NCBI RefSeq assembly: GCF_016808335.1
Contig: NC_053143.1
Span: 50,871,441-50,935,440, forward strand
DNA length: 64,000 nt
Direction: 5' to 3'
DNA from: Panicum virgatum
Taxonomy: Eukaryota > Streptophyta > Magnoliopsida > Poales > Poaceae
Shown here: piece by piece, positions 33,364 to 45,419 of the stretch
How positions within the stretch are numbered: position 1 is the stretch's first letter
How the letters are laid out: the number at the start of each line of letters is the position of its first letter
Translations under genes and position numbers: made by a program
The notes under the pieces: generated by a model
The model's input: the letters and a program-made list of their open reading frames with translations, nothing else
Database searches by the model: none
Told to the model about the DNA's origin: nothing

Positions 33364-36300
33364 TCAAAAGAGGTAACAAACCCCAAGCTCCCCTCGCAAG
33401 CGAGCAAAGGTGTCCTGCTCTAGCGGTTTGGTGAGGATATCTGCGGTTTGCCTCTTTGAAGGGACATGGATCAGGTCTATGTGTCCTCTCTCATGGTTAT
33501 CTCGCAGGAAGTGGAACCAGATATCTATGTGTTTGGTTCTGGAGTGTAGGACAGGATTCATTGCAATGCTAATGGCTGACATGTTGTCTACAAAGATGGG
33601 AACCCTACCAAAACTCAAGCCATAATCCTGCAAGGTTTGTTTCATCCAAAGTATCTGGGAGCAGCAGCTAGCAGCGGCAACATACTCGACTTCTGTGGAA
33701 GAAAGCGCTACGCTAGCCTGCTTGCGAGAGGACCAAGACACCAAAGATGTACCGAGAAATTGACAAGTGCCGGATGTCGACTTGCGATCCAACCGACACC
33801 CACCGAAATCGGCATCATAAAAGCCCACCAAAACCAGAGAAGAGTCCGCAGAATACCAAAGACCAAATTCAGGGGTGAATTTCAAATACCTGAAGATGCG
33901 TTTCACCACCTACCTGTGGGAAGTGCGCAGAGAAGCCTGGTAACGCGCACAAAGGCAGACGCCGAACTGGATGTCCGGTCGCGTCACCGTCAGGTACAGG
34001 AGAGAGCCGATCATGCTCCTATACTCCTTCTGGTCCACCGCCTCGCCGACCGAGTCCTCATCAAGCGCTGTAGATGTGCTGATCGGAGTCGGCTGAGGAG
34101 ACAAGTCGCTCAAGTCGAACTTCCGCAGCAAGTCTCTAGTGTACTTGGCTTGATGGACAAAAGTGCCCTGAGGAGTTTGCTTGATCTGCAGCCCGAGGAA
34201 GAACTGCAACTCACCCATCATGCTCATCTTGAACTCCCTGGACATCTGCTCAGAAAACTTAGAGACAAGAGTGTGAGAAGAGCCACCAAAGATAATATCA
34301 TCCACGTATATCTGAACCAAAAGGAAGTCAGTGCCAGATCGCATGAGGAACAAAGTTTTATCAACACATCCCATTTTAAAGCCCTGAGCCAGCAAAAAAG
34401 TTTTCAATCTATCACACCAAGCTCTAGGTGCCTGTTTCAAACCGTAAAGAGCTTTCTGGAGTTTATAAGGACGGTTTGGAAACTTGGGATTTTCGAAACC
34501 AGGGGGTTGCTTCACATAAACCTCTTTTTCGATAAAACCATTCAAGAAGGCAGATTTAACATCCATTTGAAAAACCTTAGAACCCTTGGAAGTAGCAAAT
34601 GCAAGAAAGATTCGAATAGCCTCCAAACGAGCAACAGGAGCAAAGGTTTCCTCAAAATCAATACCCTCTTTTTGGCAAAACTCCTGGGCAACAAGACGAG
34701 CCTTGTTTTGAACAACCAAACCATCCTCACCCTGCTTGTTTTTGAAAACTCACTTCGTTCCGATGGGATTACAAGTAGGTGGAGGCTCGACTAAGACCCA
34801 AACTTGGTTTCTTTCAAAATTTTCAAGTTCCTCATGCATGGCATTGACCCAATTAGAATCAGAAAGAGCGTGTCCAATATCTTTGGGCTCAAAAGAGGCA
34901 ACAAACGCTGAATGAGCAAAGCCAGCGATACTTGTTACCTTGGACCTGGTGACTCGCTCGTTGAGATCACCTAGCATCTGTTGAGGTGGATGGCGACGCT
35001 GAATATGTCGCGGTGCTTCCCGTGTCGAAGTCGCCTCCTCCTCAACCAAAGCTGGTGCCTCCTCAGGTGCAGCTGGTGTAGCCTGAGTCACCTCCTCGAA
35101 CAGCCCCCGGGAAGTAGACGTAGTCGGGTCGGGGCCGTCGTCATCGTCTGAGCTCGTAGCAGAGATAGCTGGGTCCACAGCACACGTGGTAGCCTCAGCC
35201 TCGCCATCTGCAGCTTCTTCCTCCTCATCTTCAAAGATGGAGGTGCCGAGCTCATCATCTCCTGCAACTTCAAAGACAGAAGAATTGCACGGTGCAGTCT
35301 CGTCGAAAGTGACTTCACAAGTCTCTCTGACGATGTTAGTATCAATAATCAGCACACGGTACGCTCTAGAGTGAGAAGCATAACTGAGAAAAATACCGTC
35401 ATACGAGCGAGACTCAAATTTATCAAGATTTCCATCTTTCATCCCAAAGCACCGGCAACCAAAAACTCTGAGATGGTCAACACGGGGCTGGCGTCCAAAC
35501 CGCAACTCATAAGAAGTCATGTGCATGAAAGCACGCAAGAAAATGTGGTTGGACACGTAACAAGCGGTGTTAACCGCCTCAGCCCAATATTTGCGAGGAG
35601 TCCTATGCTCATCGAGCATCGTCCTCGCCATCTCAACCAGCGTCCGATTCTTCCGCTCTACAACTCCATTCTGCTGTGGAGTATAGGGAGAAGAATACTG
35701 ATGTTCAAGCCCTTGATCACTGCAAAAGGCGTCAAAACGAGCATTTTCGAATTTTGTGCCATTATCACTGCGAATCGCTCGTATGGCCTGGGGTAGCTCA
35801 TTTTTCAACCTCAAGATCAAGTCTCGAACAAATTCGAAAGCCTCATCCTTGGTTCTCATGAAAAAGACCCAAGAATAGCGAGAAAAGTCGTCCACAATCA
35901 CAATAACATACCACTTCCCACCAACAGACATCACCCGAGAAGGACCTACTGTGTCCATGTGTAACAATTTTCCAGGGTGAGCGGTCATCACCTGATTAAC
36001 AGGCGGATGAGAAGCGGCAATCATTTTCCCGTGGCGACACGGATGGCAAACAAGGTTATTCTCAAACTTTAGTTTGGGCAATCCTCGGATCAGGCCAAGT
36101 GAGCTCAGTCTCGACAACAAATCGAAGCTCAAATGTCCTAGTCTCCTATGCCACTTCCACAAATCAGAAGAAGGACCAGCCATCAAGCAATGAGAAGGGC
36201 CAAAAGGAGTTCCAGAGAAGTCAACCAAGAAAACTCGATCGCGAGGTGTAATCCAGCAAACCAAATCTCCCCTGGAATCCAAAACACGCGAACAGCCCTC

Positions 36301-36639
36301 CTTGAAGCGAACCTCAAACCCCTCATCAAGAAGTTGCGAAACAGAGAGCAAATTAAAACCAAGATTCGAAACCAAAGCAACTTCTCTCAGGGTAAAGCGA
36401 TCAGAAACTCGAACAGCGCCAAGTCCACGTACCTTTCCTCTTCCATTATCCCCGAACACAATGTACTCCTTTGAGCGCATCGGGGTGAGGCTGGAGAACC
36501 ATTTGTCATTTCCGGTCATGTGGCGCGAACAACCGGAGTCCATGATCCACCTGTTCTCCAAGCCTCCGACCTGCACATCAGTAGTGAGACAAAGGGTGAG
36601 CAAATGTCTCAACACTGGGGTTAGCAAAGTGAGAAGCAA
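33364..36639 (-). pseudogene. copia pol: protease, integrase, RT, RNase H
   Basis: One frame with two premature stops. The protease motif is WIMDSGCSRHMTG. The integrase zinc finger is WHRRLGHLSF...CHPCRHGK; the catalytic core has HMDTVGP, IRSDNGTKFEN and QQNGVVERKNRTL (D, D, E). RT (34719-33910) has [26 protein letters not shown] and IYVDDIIFG. RNase H (33909-33364) has a DADFGG motif, SSTEVEYVAAA and DILTKPL. A TGA at 34750-34752 replaces an expected Trp codon at the start of the RT domain, and a TAG at 33910-33912 separates RT from RNase H. All catalytic motifs are still recognisable, so decay is modest. Confidence 0.9.
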
Positions 36640-39368
36640 ACCAGTGTCGAGCCATTTGCTCTACAGAAGGGTTAGCAAAACCAGACAAAGCGTATCCCCC
36701 GTCCCGTCTACCATGTGACTGACGAACACCACCGCGAGGAAAGTGTGGAGCCTCAAAACCTCCTCCAAAGCCTCGGTCTCGTGGTCCATAGCCGTACTGA
36801 CAACGACCAGGTGCACGGCCGGCAAAGCGACCACCTGCTGGAGCACGGTAACCACCACCATCTCCCAGACCTCCACCTACACGGCGCGCCCTAGCATCTC
36901 GCCTATCACCACACCGAGAAGGACCATGCACCCGAGCAGAGTACATGTCCGCATTCCGTCTCTCCTGCTCTCTCCTCACAGCCCGCTTCCTCCTAAAGCA
37001 AAACTCCTCCAGGTGACCTTCCCTGTCACAGAACTCGCAGTGGTACCTCACCTCACGCTTGGGAGGTGGAGGCCTAGCCTGCGGACGGGGAGGAGCAGCC
37101 CTCTTCTTCTGGGCAACCTGGGCTGTGGCAACAGGGATCGTGTCGAGGGAGTTCCTCAGCTCATTGGGCTTTGGAACCCAAATCTGCTTCTGCGGAGGTG
37201 CTTTCGGTGGTTCTTTAAGCACACCATCCGCGGGGTCAACAAGCGAAGGCTGCATGCTCATGCTAGCAGTGTTTCTAGCAGCCTTGCCAATCTTACCGTA
37301 CAACCTGTCAAAGTCTGACTTTGTGTACGTGTAACCGACCCCAAACCCATCACCATACTTGAACTGCTTAATCATCATGCCCAATTGCGGCTCACTGCTA
37401 GAAACCCAACTCAGAATCGCCCTAAGATAGGTATTCTCATTCTCTAGGTTGGCTTTCTCTACCGCAAGATTATCCAAATCAGATATCAAACCAGGGCAAA
37501 CAGAGCAGTCAATAGGTGGGCTAGACTCTATGACCTTTGTCTTTCCAAAAGACTTGATCAAAGCGTTCTTCTCCTCTAGCTCCGACCTAAGCGTGGGACA
37601 AAGCTTACAAGCACCAAGCAAAACTGGCCTAGACTTCATCTCCTCTAGCTCGCACACAACAGTAGCAAACTTGGACTGCAACAAAGCTAGATCAGACTTA
37701 AAATAGGACACTACTCGCATTCAAGCACATCGCTAACAATAGAAGCATCCTTAACCAGTTCTAGTTCATGCTTGGCCTTTGCGAGCTCATGAGACACGTC
37801 AGCAAGCGAAATCTTAGCAACATCTAAGTTCGCGACGTTCTCATCATGCTTGGCACGGAGAGCAACAAGATCGTTCATGTGAGATATGCAGCCAGCGTAC
37901 TCATCCTCACTAGACTTCTCCCTAGCACAAGCCAGATCAGCCCTAAGCTTTCTACGCTCTCTAGCTGCTTCCTTAAGCAGCCGCTTCTAATTGTCGAGAG
38001 CGGCGTACAACTCCCTAACCTCTGTATCAAGCAGGTCAATCGTGGAGTTTACCTCTGAATCGCTCTCGGATCCAGGAGAAGAGCTGGAGTGTCTCGGTGT
38101 AGCATGTCCACCCGAAGACGCACGAGCACCATCGGCTTCGCCCGCCAAGGTGCAGAAGCTCTTGCGTCGACCGGCCGCCAAGCAAAGGCCGATGAAGCCG
38201 GTGGCTTCCTTGTTCCGCTTCTTCTTCTTCTTCTTGTCGTTGTCGTCATCGGAGGTCGGTGAAGAAGAGCGGTCGGTGTCGGAGCTCTTGTCGAGGTCGC
38301 TGAGCTGCGCCAAGAAGGCTCCCGCTTCTTGGCCTTGTACTGGAAGCGCTTCTTGAGCGACTCCTTGTCGAAGCGTCCTCCCCTGTCACGACTGCGGTGC
38401 TTGTGGCGCCGACGCTCCTTGTTGGAGCCTCCCTCGTCGCGGTCGCGGTGGCAGTAGTAGTCGAAGGAGTTGTTCTGGCCACCGCCGGACTTCTTGGGGC
38501 AATCGGCGATGAAGTGGTTCAGATCGCCGCAGTTGTAGCACCCGGGGTTCTTCTTCCTCTGCCTGTTGTGGTAGACGCGCTGAAACTTGCTGATGAGAAG
38601 GCACAAGTCGTCGTCGCCCAGCATCTCCAACTGCTCATCTGAAACAGAAGGCAAAGAGGCAAGAGAAAAGCCAAGAGAAGAGTTAGCGTTAGAGCTCGAT
38701 CCACCTGGGCCAGTCACAAGAGCGACGCTCTTGGAAGGAGGGGCACCATTGAGCTTGGCTCGTGTCTGATTATCCACCTCCGTAGCCTTGAGCTTGCTGA
38801 AAAGCTCGTTCACGATCAGAGTCTCATAGCCTGCAGACTCAATGATCGTGTTCACCTTGAGATCCCACACAGAGCGGTCAAGTGCGTAGAGCAACTTGAG
38901 AGCCTTCTCGTGCTCTGTGTACTCAAGGACACAAGCAGATCTGTTCGCATTGACCTTGTTCACAATCGACTGAAAATGACTGAACATCAGGTCAATGCTC
39001 TCACCCGGCTTCTGTGTGAAGTTCTCGTACTCACGCCGGTGAGTCTCGAACAGTCTGGCCTTCACCTGAGGTGTACCCTCGTGGTAGTTCTCAAGGCACG
39101 TCCAAATCTTGTGGGCTTCCTGAAAACCCTGGACGCGTGAGAACTCCGCACGAGAAACGCCAGCGAACAAGGCATTGACAGCCTTGGCGTTAGCCTCGTG
39201 CTGGGTCACCTGAAGAGGCGTGGTCCGAATAGCCAGCACCTCGTAAAGCTGGTTCGTGGTAATCTCCCAGACATCGGCTCCCATGCTCTGCAGGAAGGCT
39301 CTCATGCGAACCTTCCAGTAGGCATAATCCTCGCCGGAAAATACCGGGATCTTACCAAGACTCGCCAT
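36640..39368 (-). pseudogene. copia gag with coiled coil and two zinc knuckles
   Basis: Starts MASLGKIPVFSGEDYAYWK at 39368, 47 bp inside the primer site. Residues about 10-200 are the UBN2/retrotransposon gag domain. The first zinc knuckle is CYNCGDLNHFIADC (near residue 277). A Lys-rich stretch and then a heptad-like coiled-coil region follow (about 37985-37500). A second knuckle, CEFCDREGHLEEFC, lies near 37000. A frameshift near 38320, a stop at 37987-37989, another frame change near 37720 and one near the pol boundary interrupt it. The coiled coil and second knuckle are typical of the Sirevirus branch of copia. Confidence 0.8.
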
Positions 39369-39414
39369 GGTCGCCGAGTGGTTTTCGAACCGGTTAAGGT
39401 ACTAAAAACCTCAA

Positions 39415-39430
39415 CCAAGCTCTGATACCA
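39415..39430 (-). promoter_or_regulatory. Primer binding site (initiator Met-tRNA)
   Basis: TGGTATCAGAGCTTGG on the minus strand, two bases inside the 5' LTR end. This is the standard plant initiator Met-tRNA primer site with minor differences. Confidence 0.9.
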
Positions 39431-39432
39431 AT

Positions 39433-41045
39433 TGAAGGACCGAATCCGGCGACCAGAGGGGGGGTGAATGGGAGCCGATCAAAAAATTTTTCGAAATTCA
39501 AATCGTCGGCCTATGTCCCAAAATCACCCAAGCCCTCAAGCGTTCTGACCAAAGTTTGGAGTAGCTACTGAAAAGCTAAACCAACACAAAAGTCCTTGAA
39601 CGAGCGAGCGAAACCACGCAGCAAATCGGAAGCAAATCGGGAAAACAGCTGATCTGAACAGCCAGGACCGGTCTGACCGGTGCACTGCACCGGTCTAACC
39701 GGTCGCGGCAGTTCAAGAGCAAGCAGACAGGTCTGACCAGTCTTGCCTACCGGTCTGACCGGTAGCACCGAGAAAACCCACGAGAAAATGGATTCAAATG
39801 GTGAATCTCGAGTAAATGACCACAAAAACCGATGAAACTTGGGGGATTGCTTCGCCCCTACCCCGTGAAGATATCCCCAAAAGATCTTGGCCTAAAGATC
39901 AATGAATCTTGAGAATTATGGGGGAGATCAAAAGGGATTGAGATTTTCTCAAAAACTCAAGAACTCGAATTCGAACCAGCCAGTGATTCCAGAGGGTTTA
40001 AGACAGAGTTAGTGGCACGGGAATCACAGCAAAGAACTCAAAACCTCCTCGCAATCAAGTGCACCGAAAACAAAATCGAAATTTCATCAAACCAGGCACA
40101 AAACGAGGAGATGAATTGATTCCAACCGCCCAGAGGGCACGAGGAGGTTAGGGCCTCCTTTCCCAATAAAATCCACAAGAGTTCTCACACAAACAACATT
40201 CAAATCTCCCCTAAAGAGATGAACAGGGAGAGAGAGATGCAGGGGCAGCGGCCTGGGGAACAGAACAATTCACGGATGCAATACAAAAGCCGCACTTGAT
40301 CTAACACAAGTGAAGGGGTATTTATACCCGCGGGACTGGTTAGACCGGTACGCTGGACTGGTCAGACCGGTTGGTTAGACCGGTCAGACCGGTTGGCCTG
40401 CAGCACCCCCTGTACAATAATCTCATCCGACGGCCGAGGTTCTTTCTTCGAAACGAAGTCTTCTCCGCGATGCCGCCGTCTTGATGAAGATCCAGTCCGC
40501 GGTTTTGGAGGGTCCGCGAAACCCGGGTAGGTGGCCGGTTTTGAGAAAACCGCCAAAACCTCACGCGCGGGAAGATTCCCGCCTCCGCGCCGTGGCCCTA
40601 GACGCCGTTCCCGCCTCGGCCTTCTGACGGCCCTAGACGCCGTCCGACGCCCATCACCTCCTCGCCCGCAGCGAGGCCCTAGACGCCGTCGACGCCCGTC
40701 GCCTCCGTCAGTCCCGAGACCGACGCCCGTGCCTCCACGACTTGGCGTCTTCAACTACCGTCCACCTCCTTGGTTTTGTGGCGCAAACCAAGAATCCCGC
40801 CTTCCGTAGCCGCTTGCGCCCTCGATCCAGGAGTGGACGCCACAGCTGCCGCCCGGTCCGAGCTCCGGTCCCGACTGCCCTTCACCGCCGTCCACTGCAC
40901 GGTCCATCGGCCACAGCACCTCCACGGCAGCTACCCGTTGACACTCGACGCCCGTGTACCTGCAATCCAAAGACCAAGCGCACGATCACAACGCACGGTT
41001 GACAATTCACTCATCACAAGCAGGATAGAGTACTCTCGTTCCTCA
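39433..41045 (-). repeat. 5' LTR of the copia element
   Basis: 1613 bp. TATA box (TATAAATAC, minus) at 40318-40326. ACCGGTC dyads occur at 39664-39770 and 40335-40397. Relative to the other LTR it lacks one dyad-plus-spacer segment after GGTTGGTTAGAC. Confidence 0.9.
40330..40397 (-). promoter_or_regulatory. ACCGGTC dyad array upstream of the LTR TATA box
   Basis: Repeated GACCGGTCAGACCGGTT-type dyads sit just upstream of TATAAATAC in the sense direction. The matching array in the other LTR is 31208-31305. The location suggests activator binding sites; I know of no factor that matches with certainty. Confidence 0.45.
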
Positions 41046-41203
41046 ATAAAACATGATGATCAATCATACAATCGATCGTTGTGTACTATTTTGTTGCATA
41101 TATCAAAGTATGCTTTCGGGATATGAATCTTTTCATCACAAGAAGACATCTCAAGCAGCTACACAGTTTCCACATACCAAAATATAGTTAATCCTCTGAT
41201 ACA
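41046..41203. other. Spacer right of the copia element
   Basis: AT-rich. Begins with ATAAA, the possible right copy of the target duplication. No feature recognised. Confidence 0.35.
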
Positions 41204-41584
41204 CTAGCAGAGATGGTGCATGTAATAAGAATCTGATGTTAGATTTTTGGCCAGATGCTCTGCCATGTCCAGAGCTCCATGAACCATCCACGATTCAGCA
41301 GCATACGGGTCTTCATCTTCATCACTGATTTTAGGGGTCAGAGCACGCAAGCTTTTCTGTATGTTCTTCACATCTTTTCCTTCTGAAACTCAGGTGCGTG
41401 CAATCAGCAACCAAGATCACTTTATATATTTTTTTAATTCAGATTTGATCAAACAAGGCATCTACTGTGTACCTGTCAAAGAAGGGGCAGGCATTGCTAC
41501 ATCCAGACCAGTGACAATGTTCTGCCTATCTTGATCAGATAATATGTGCACAAGCTCACCAATGTCCAGAACAGATTTCATCAT
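41204..41584 (-). CDS. Unidentified two-exon plant gene (or 3' end of one)
   Basis: Exons 41584-41473 and 41382-41204 join in frame with canonical sites (TTGACAG|GTACAC and TTTCAG|AAGG), giving 96 residues from the first ATG. The C-terminal half is strongly protein-like and acidic: LRALTPKISDEDEDPYAAES followed by WMVHGALDMAEHLAKNL. I do not recognise the family. No acceptor precedes the first exon, so the ATG may be the true start, or an upstream part may be lost. The copia element lies immediately beyond its 3' end, so flanking DNA has been disturbed. A stretch at 41870-41760 (MIEELIDEGLGD) may be another exon remnant. Confidence 0.45.
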
Positions 41585-42347
41585 GAGTAGACAAATAAAA
41601 TATAGTAACATTGTATAGGAACCATTTCACAAATATAATTGATCATTAACTTGTAGTAAGGTTGCAGCTGTCCACAAATTATTGTCAGACAGACTATAAT
41701 TTCATCTCAGTTTGCTAGCTGAATAATTTAGTAGGTTTTGCATCACATGACAAGAAGTCAGTCGCCCAGGCCTTCATCAATCAGCTCCTCAATCATTCCA
41801 GAGTGGAGTGGTTAGCGGAGTAGCAAGAAGAACTCCAGGACAAAAATGTCCAGGTTGTGCCTAGATTAAAAAAAACAATTGTAATCATATAACCGTAACA
41901 TAGAACCGTGAACTCAATAGACTTACATAGATATCAGCTAACTGCATTTTGTTATCACTATGGCACAACAATACAAGATAAATTTAGTAATTATCATAGA
42001 TAGACAAGTTCTATTGTAACAAGTTATTTGTATCTGTCAAGCTATAGATACATAATTGACCACAGAGCAATAGATTTAGATACAATGTGCACTTATAAAA
42101 ATGCATATATCAATTTTATAAGGTAAATCAATTAAAATATAATCTGTTCCAAACACACAAATCAGTTATAATCTGCAAGACAAAGAAATAGACTTCAGGT
42201 CTAGAAACAGGTGGTTCATCAATGGACAGCTAACAATCTAGTTAATTTCATTGCATTTGGAATGACCAAGACAGTTTATTTCGTTGCAATTGAGAGGCTG
42301 AAACACATAATTTCTTAGAGGAAACACATACAAAATTATTACCAATC
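41585..42347 (-). other. Possible introns of the unidentified gene
   Basis: Mostly AT-rich, with one GC-richer patch (41760-41870) that could be a decayed exon. Nothing else recognised. Confidence 0.3.
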
Positions 42348-42920
42348 TCCCAGATCCGAAGATGGAGGTTCCACCGAGCTATCACCACTGTCTTGGCACC
42401 AAGCAGCTGAGTTTGTCGCTGGTTGAAGGGCCCCGTGGACTTGTGTGGGGGAGATGGTTGCATTGCACCGCCGCTGAAGCTTAGGCACCGGCGCAGCTGA
42501 ATCCCCTCGGAGAAGGACGCCATGGCTTCAACAGAGAGGTAGTTGTAGCCAAATCCGGTCCTGCGCCGCCAAGGCGGCCTTCCAGCCCCACGCCACCGCT
42601 GCAGCTAGCAGATCTGGCATCGTTGCAGCCTCGTGATTCTCCTTACTCATGGTCCGGCAGTTGCTGCTTCGGCAATTTGTGCGGTGGAGGGATGGAGTTT
42701 TACGGGGAAAACGGCAGTGCTCGTTAGGAGATTTTGCCGCCATGGCTGGAATCGCGCGCCAAAACAAGGTCACCCGCACTCGATCCGTCGAAGGTGTTGC
42801 TGAGTGGGAACGATGCGTACAACGCGCGAGCTCCCGTCGATGAGACCTGGGAGCACGGGCCGGTGCCGTCGTCTCACGAGGCGACGGGACGGCACCGGGC
42901 GGTTCCGCTCCAAAACTCAA
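42348..42920 (-). other. Possible 5' exon and leader of the unidentified gene
   Basis: A GC-rich stretch holds an ATG at 42523 (MASFSEGIQLRRCLSFSGG) that runs to a donor-like GAGATTG|GTAATAA near 42349. A second frame starts upstream (to 42920). The product is not recognisable. It may be the promoter-proximal exon of the gene at 41204-41584, but a continuous spliced frame could not be shown. Confidence 0.3.
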
Positions 42921-42954
42921 TTACTGAGCTTTGGTTAACATAATAAACCGGTTA

Positions 42955-43321
42955 GGGCAGTCCCAATAGTGTATTGATGATGGTTTCTATCCTCATTAAA
43001 TGATCTGCCACCTAAGCAAAATATTGACATGACAACATAATTAATGAAGAAAGAGAGGAGAAATTCTAGAAACGGTTTCTGAGAAAGAAACCAAGTCTTC
43101 TCTTCATCTAATGCACTGAGAAACTATAAAATCACCATTGGGGAGAAACCACCAGTTTGTAGAGGGTCCACACTCTTGTCATTGGAGGAAGAAGATAGAT
43201 TAAGGAGAGAGAAAGAGAATATTTATTACTCAAAGACTCTCTTCATTCACTGTGAAAGATAGTTTCTATAGATGATTTCTTATACTATGAAAACTGTCAG
43301 TTTCTTCCATTAAAACTGCCC
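42955..43321. mobile_element. Tourist-like MITE with TTA target duplication
   Basis: 367 bp. The left end GGGCAGTCCCAAT and the complement of the right end (GGGCAGTTTTAAT) form imperfect terminal inverted repeats. Both sides carry TTA (42952-42954 and 43322-43324), as for PIF/Harbinger elements. No coding capacity. Confidence 0.8.
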
Positions 43322-43571
43322 TTATAGACGACGCATTAATATGCGTTGTACATGCTCTAAATAGCGTAGTTCATGGGTCATTGTACCATTAAACTATTGC
43401 ACTAGAAAATATAAAATGGGAGCATCAGGACTTGCATTTATTATGGAAGACACAAATTAGGAGTGTTAATGTAAATCTAGAAAAGAACTGACATCCAACT
43501 GGTTGACGCTTCATGCATTAACACAAGAGACGGCAGACACTAGTTCGACTTCTCAGAATTGAGGTGTGTAA

Positions 43572-43736
43572 GACTAGTCTCAGTGGGAGTTTTATGGACA
43601 CAGCAAGATGAGTTTCATGGTTATCAAACTCTCTTCACATTCCATGAAACTCATCATTCTCTCTTCCTGTCATGTCAGCAAAATTGATGATATTTAATGT
43701 CATGAAACTATCCATGAAATCCCATTGAGACTGACC
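43572..43736. mobile_element. Short Tourist-like MITE with TAA target duplication
   Basis: 165 bp. The ends GACTAGTCTCAGTGGGA and TCCCATTGAGACTGACC are inverted. TAA is duplicated at 43569-43571 and 43737-43739. Confidence 0.8.
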
Positions 43737-43739
43737 TAA

Positions 43740-44236
43740 ATTGTAAAATGGTAGTTTGTTGTGGCCAGGAAGTGGAGATGTTTTATAAATAGAGATACAC
43801 AAAAGTGATTAATGTTGTCCCTTCAAAACCATAATTAAATAGGTAGTAACTACAGATATCAGTGTACATTGTGCAATGCTCTGGTCAAAACTCAAGCGCA
43901 CATGTCATCTTCTCTACCACATGTCGAATTATAGTTCTGTCTTTGTCCGGAAAATACACAGATGCATTGTACCTCGTCTAATCTGATAGCTTCGGATCTC
44001 TTTTTTTTTTTGGGTGGGTGGGGGTGGTTGGGGGGGGGGGGGGGTTGGGGTGGGGGGTGTATCGGACTTTAGCTATGAGGCCATGTTCTCCATATGGGTG
44101 TCTGATTTCGATGCTCTTCTGATCTTACTTTAGCTACGAGGCCATGTTCGTAGTGGAATCTTAAGAATATTATTAGGACCTTAGCACACCAGTATTGCAT
44201 ACGGGTCATATTTGTATATGCACAGTTTACTTGATC
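43740..44236. other. Spacer with a long G-rich run
   Basis: No gene. A T10 tract followed by a G-rich run (about 44012-44060, including 14 or more consecutive G) could form G-quadruplexes. GCTACGAGGCCATGTTC-like sequence occurs twice (44076 and 44135), a small direct repeat. Confidence 0.5.
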
Positions 44237-44255
44237 CACTACGGGAGACCCTCAG

Positions 44256-44470
44256 TTTGCCATGTGCCAAAATGTTTGCCGTGTGCGCAAATACGGGCAC
44301 ACGGCAAACGTATCCTTTGCCGTGTGCCAGCAAAAATAACACACGGCAACCTCCTGGCACACGGCATGTCAGGCCAAAAGACACACGGCAAACACCCAAC
44401 ACACGGCAAAGGAGTTACTTTGCCGTGTGCTGAAAATGGAGGCCCACGGCAATCACAAAGCACACCGCAA
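44256..44470. repeat. Left subterminal repeats of CACTA-3
   Basis: TTTGCCGTGTGC and GCACACGGCAAA alternate about every 20 bp. A known signature of one grass CACTA group, unrelated in sequence to the GGGGCGGG repeats of CACTA-1, -2 and -4. Confidence 0.85.
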
Positions 44471-45276
44471 ACTTGTGCAAAAAAAAAATTGAATCAGCAC
44501 TCCCAATTTTTTCTGCTATACATATACAGTGTATTCTAGTCCTGATTAAAATATGGTATATTTCTCATTATTTTGGCTATATTTAGTCATTTAATTTCAT
44601 TAAATGATTTTTTAGGGTTGAACTGGAAGTGTTTTGAATAGGGGAGTATAATGGATAGAAAAATGATATTCATGTTAAGGAGTTCAATTTGATGACGTAA
44701 GCATGAAATGGAAGTAGATTTTGAAGATCTTGCTCACAAACCATGCTGTGAACTGGTAGAACGAATCGTTTTAAAATTCCATTAACAGCAAACGAATTCA
44801 GAAAATCATGAAATTTGTCATGGTATCATGTATTGATGCATGGAGATGGTGGTAAAAATTAGAGAATGTTTTGTAAAAGTTTTCATGTACACTTGTTTGA
44901 AATCGAAACATGTCCAGAGATGATCCGTAGAGTTGAGAAGGAATCATTTACATTTGGACAGAATGTTACGAACGAAGTAGCGGTTGACTTTAAAACTTTT
45001 TGTGTTTGCAAAAAACAACTTAGGTTCTTTAATGCCAATTTTCGGTCAATTTTGGGATGACTGGTATATTTATTAATTTTTTTTTGCAATCAAACATTTG
45101 TTTCATACACATGAAATAATAACAAAATCAAAATAAAACATGAATTGTGCAATCATTTTAGCAATGTAATGATAAAATGTGATAAAGTTTAAAACATGTA
45201 ATAGAATACCAAAGTGTTTGAAAAGAAAATTTGAAAAGAAAATATTTAGAAAATTGAAATAAAAATGGGAAAAGTG
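44471..45276 (+). other. CACTA-3 body, AT-rich
   Basis: No transposase domain is recognisable here, although an autonomous element would carry most of its transposase in this position. It suggests internal deletion. Confidence 0.4.
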
Positions 45277-45410
45277 TTTGCCGTGTGCCGGGGTCCACAG
45301 ACACATGGCAAAGTGGCCAGCACACCGGCCGGCCGACGTGGCATGTTTGCCGTGTGCCAGATCAGCGGCACACGGCAAACATTCCCTTCTTGCCGTGTGC
45401 CGGGCGTCCA
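45277..45410. repeat. Internal subterminal-type cluster of CACTA-3
   Basis: About five TTTGCCGTGTGCC/GGCACACGGCAAAC units occur far from the element end, directly before a GC-rich block (45420-45674, continued at 50071-50540). Confidence 0.8.
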
Positions 45411-45419
45411 CCTTATCCA

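Larger units (their letters stand above)
30309..41045 (-). mobile_element. Ty1/copia LTR retrotransposon, Sirevirus-like
   Basis: The 10.7 kb element is in minus orientation. Its two LTRs (30309-31950 and 39433-41045) both run TG...CA, with a Met-tRNA primer site, polypurine tracts and gag-protease-integrase-RT-RNase H in copia order. The flanks are AAAAA (left) and ATAAA (right), one mismatch if they are the 5 bp target duplication. Sirevirus-like traits are long LTRs, a gag with a coiled-coil extension and a second zinc knuckle, and repeated polypurine tracts before the 3' LTR. Frame breaks in gag and two stops in pol make it non-autonomous. The LTRs differ by scattered substitutions and indels, so insertion is not very recent. 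Confidence 0.9.

Noticed and set aside
33637..34794. Plus-strand frame of 385 residues
   Set aside because: Antisense shadow of copia reverse transcriptase and RNase H.
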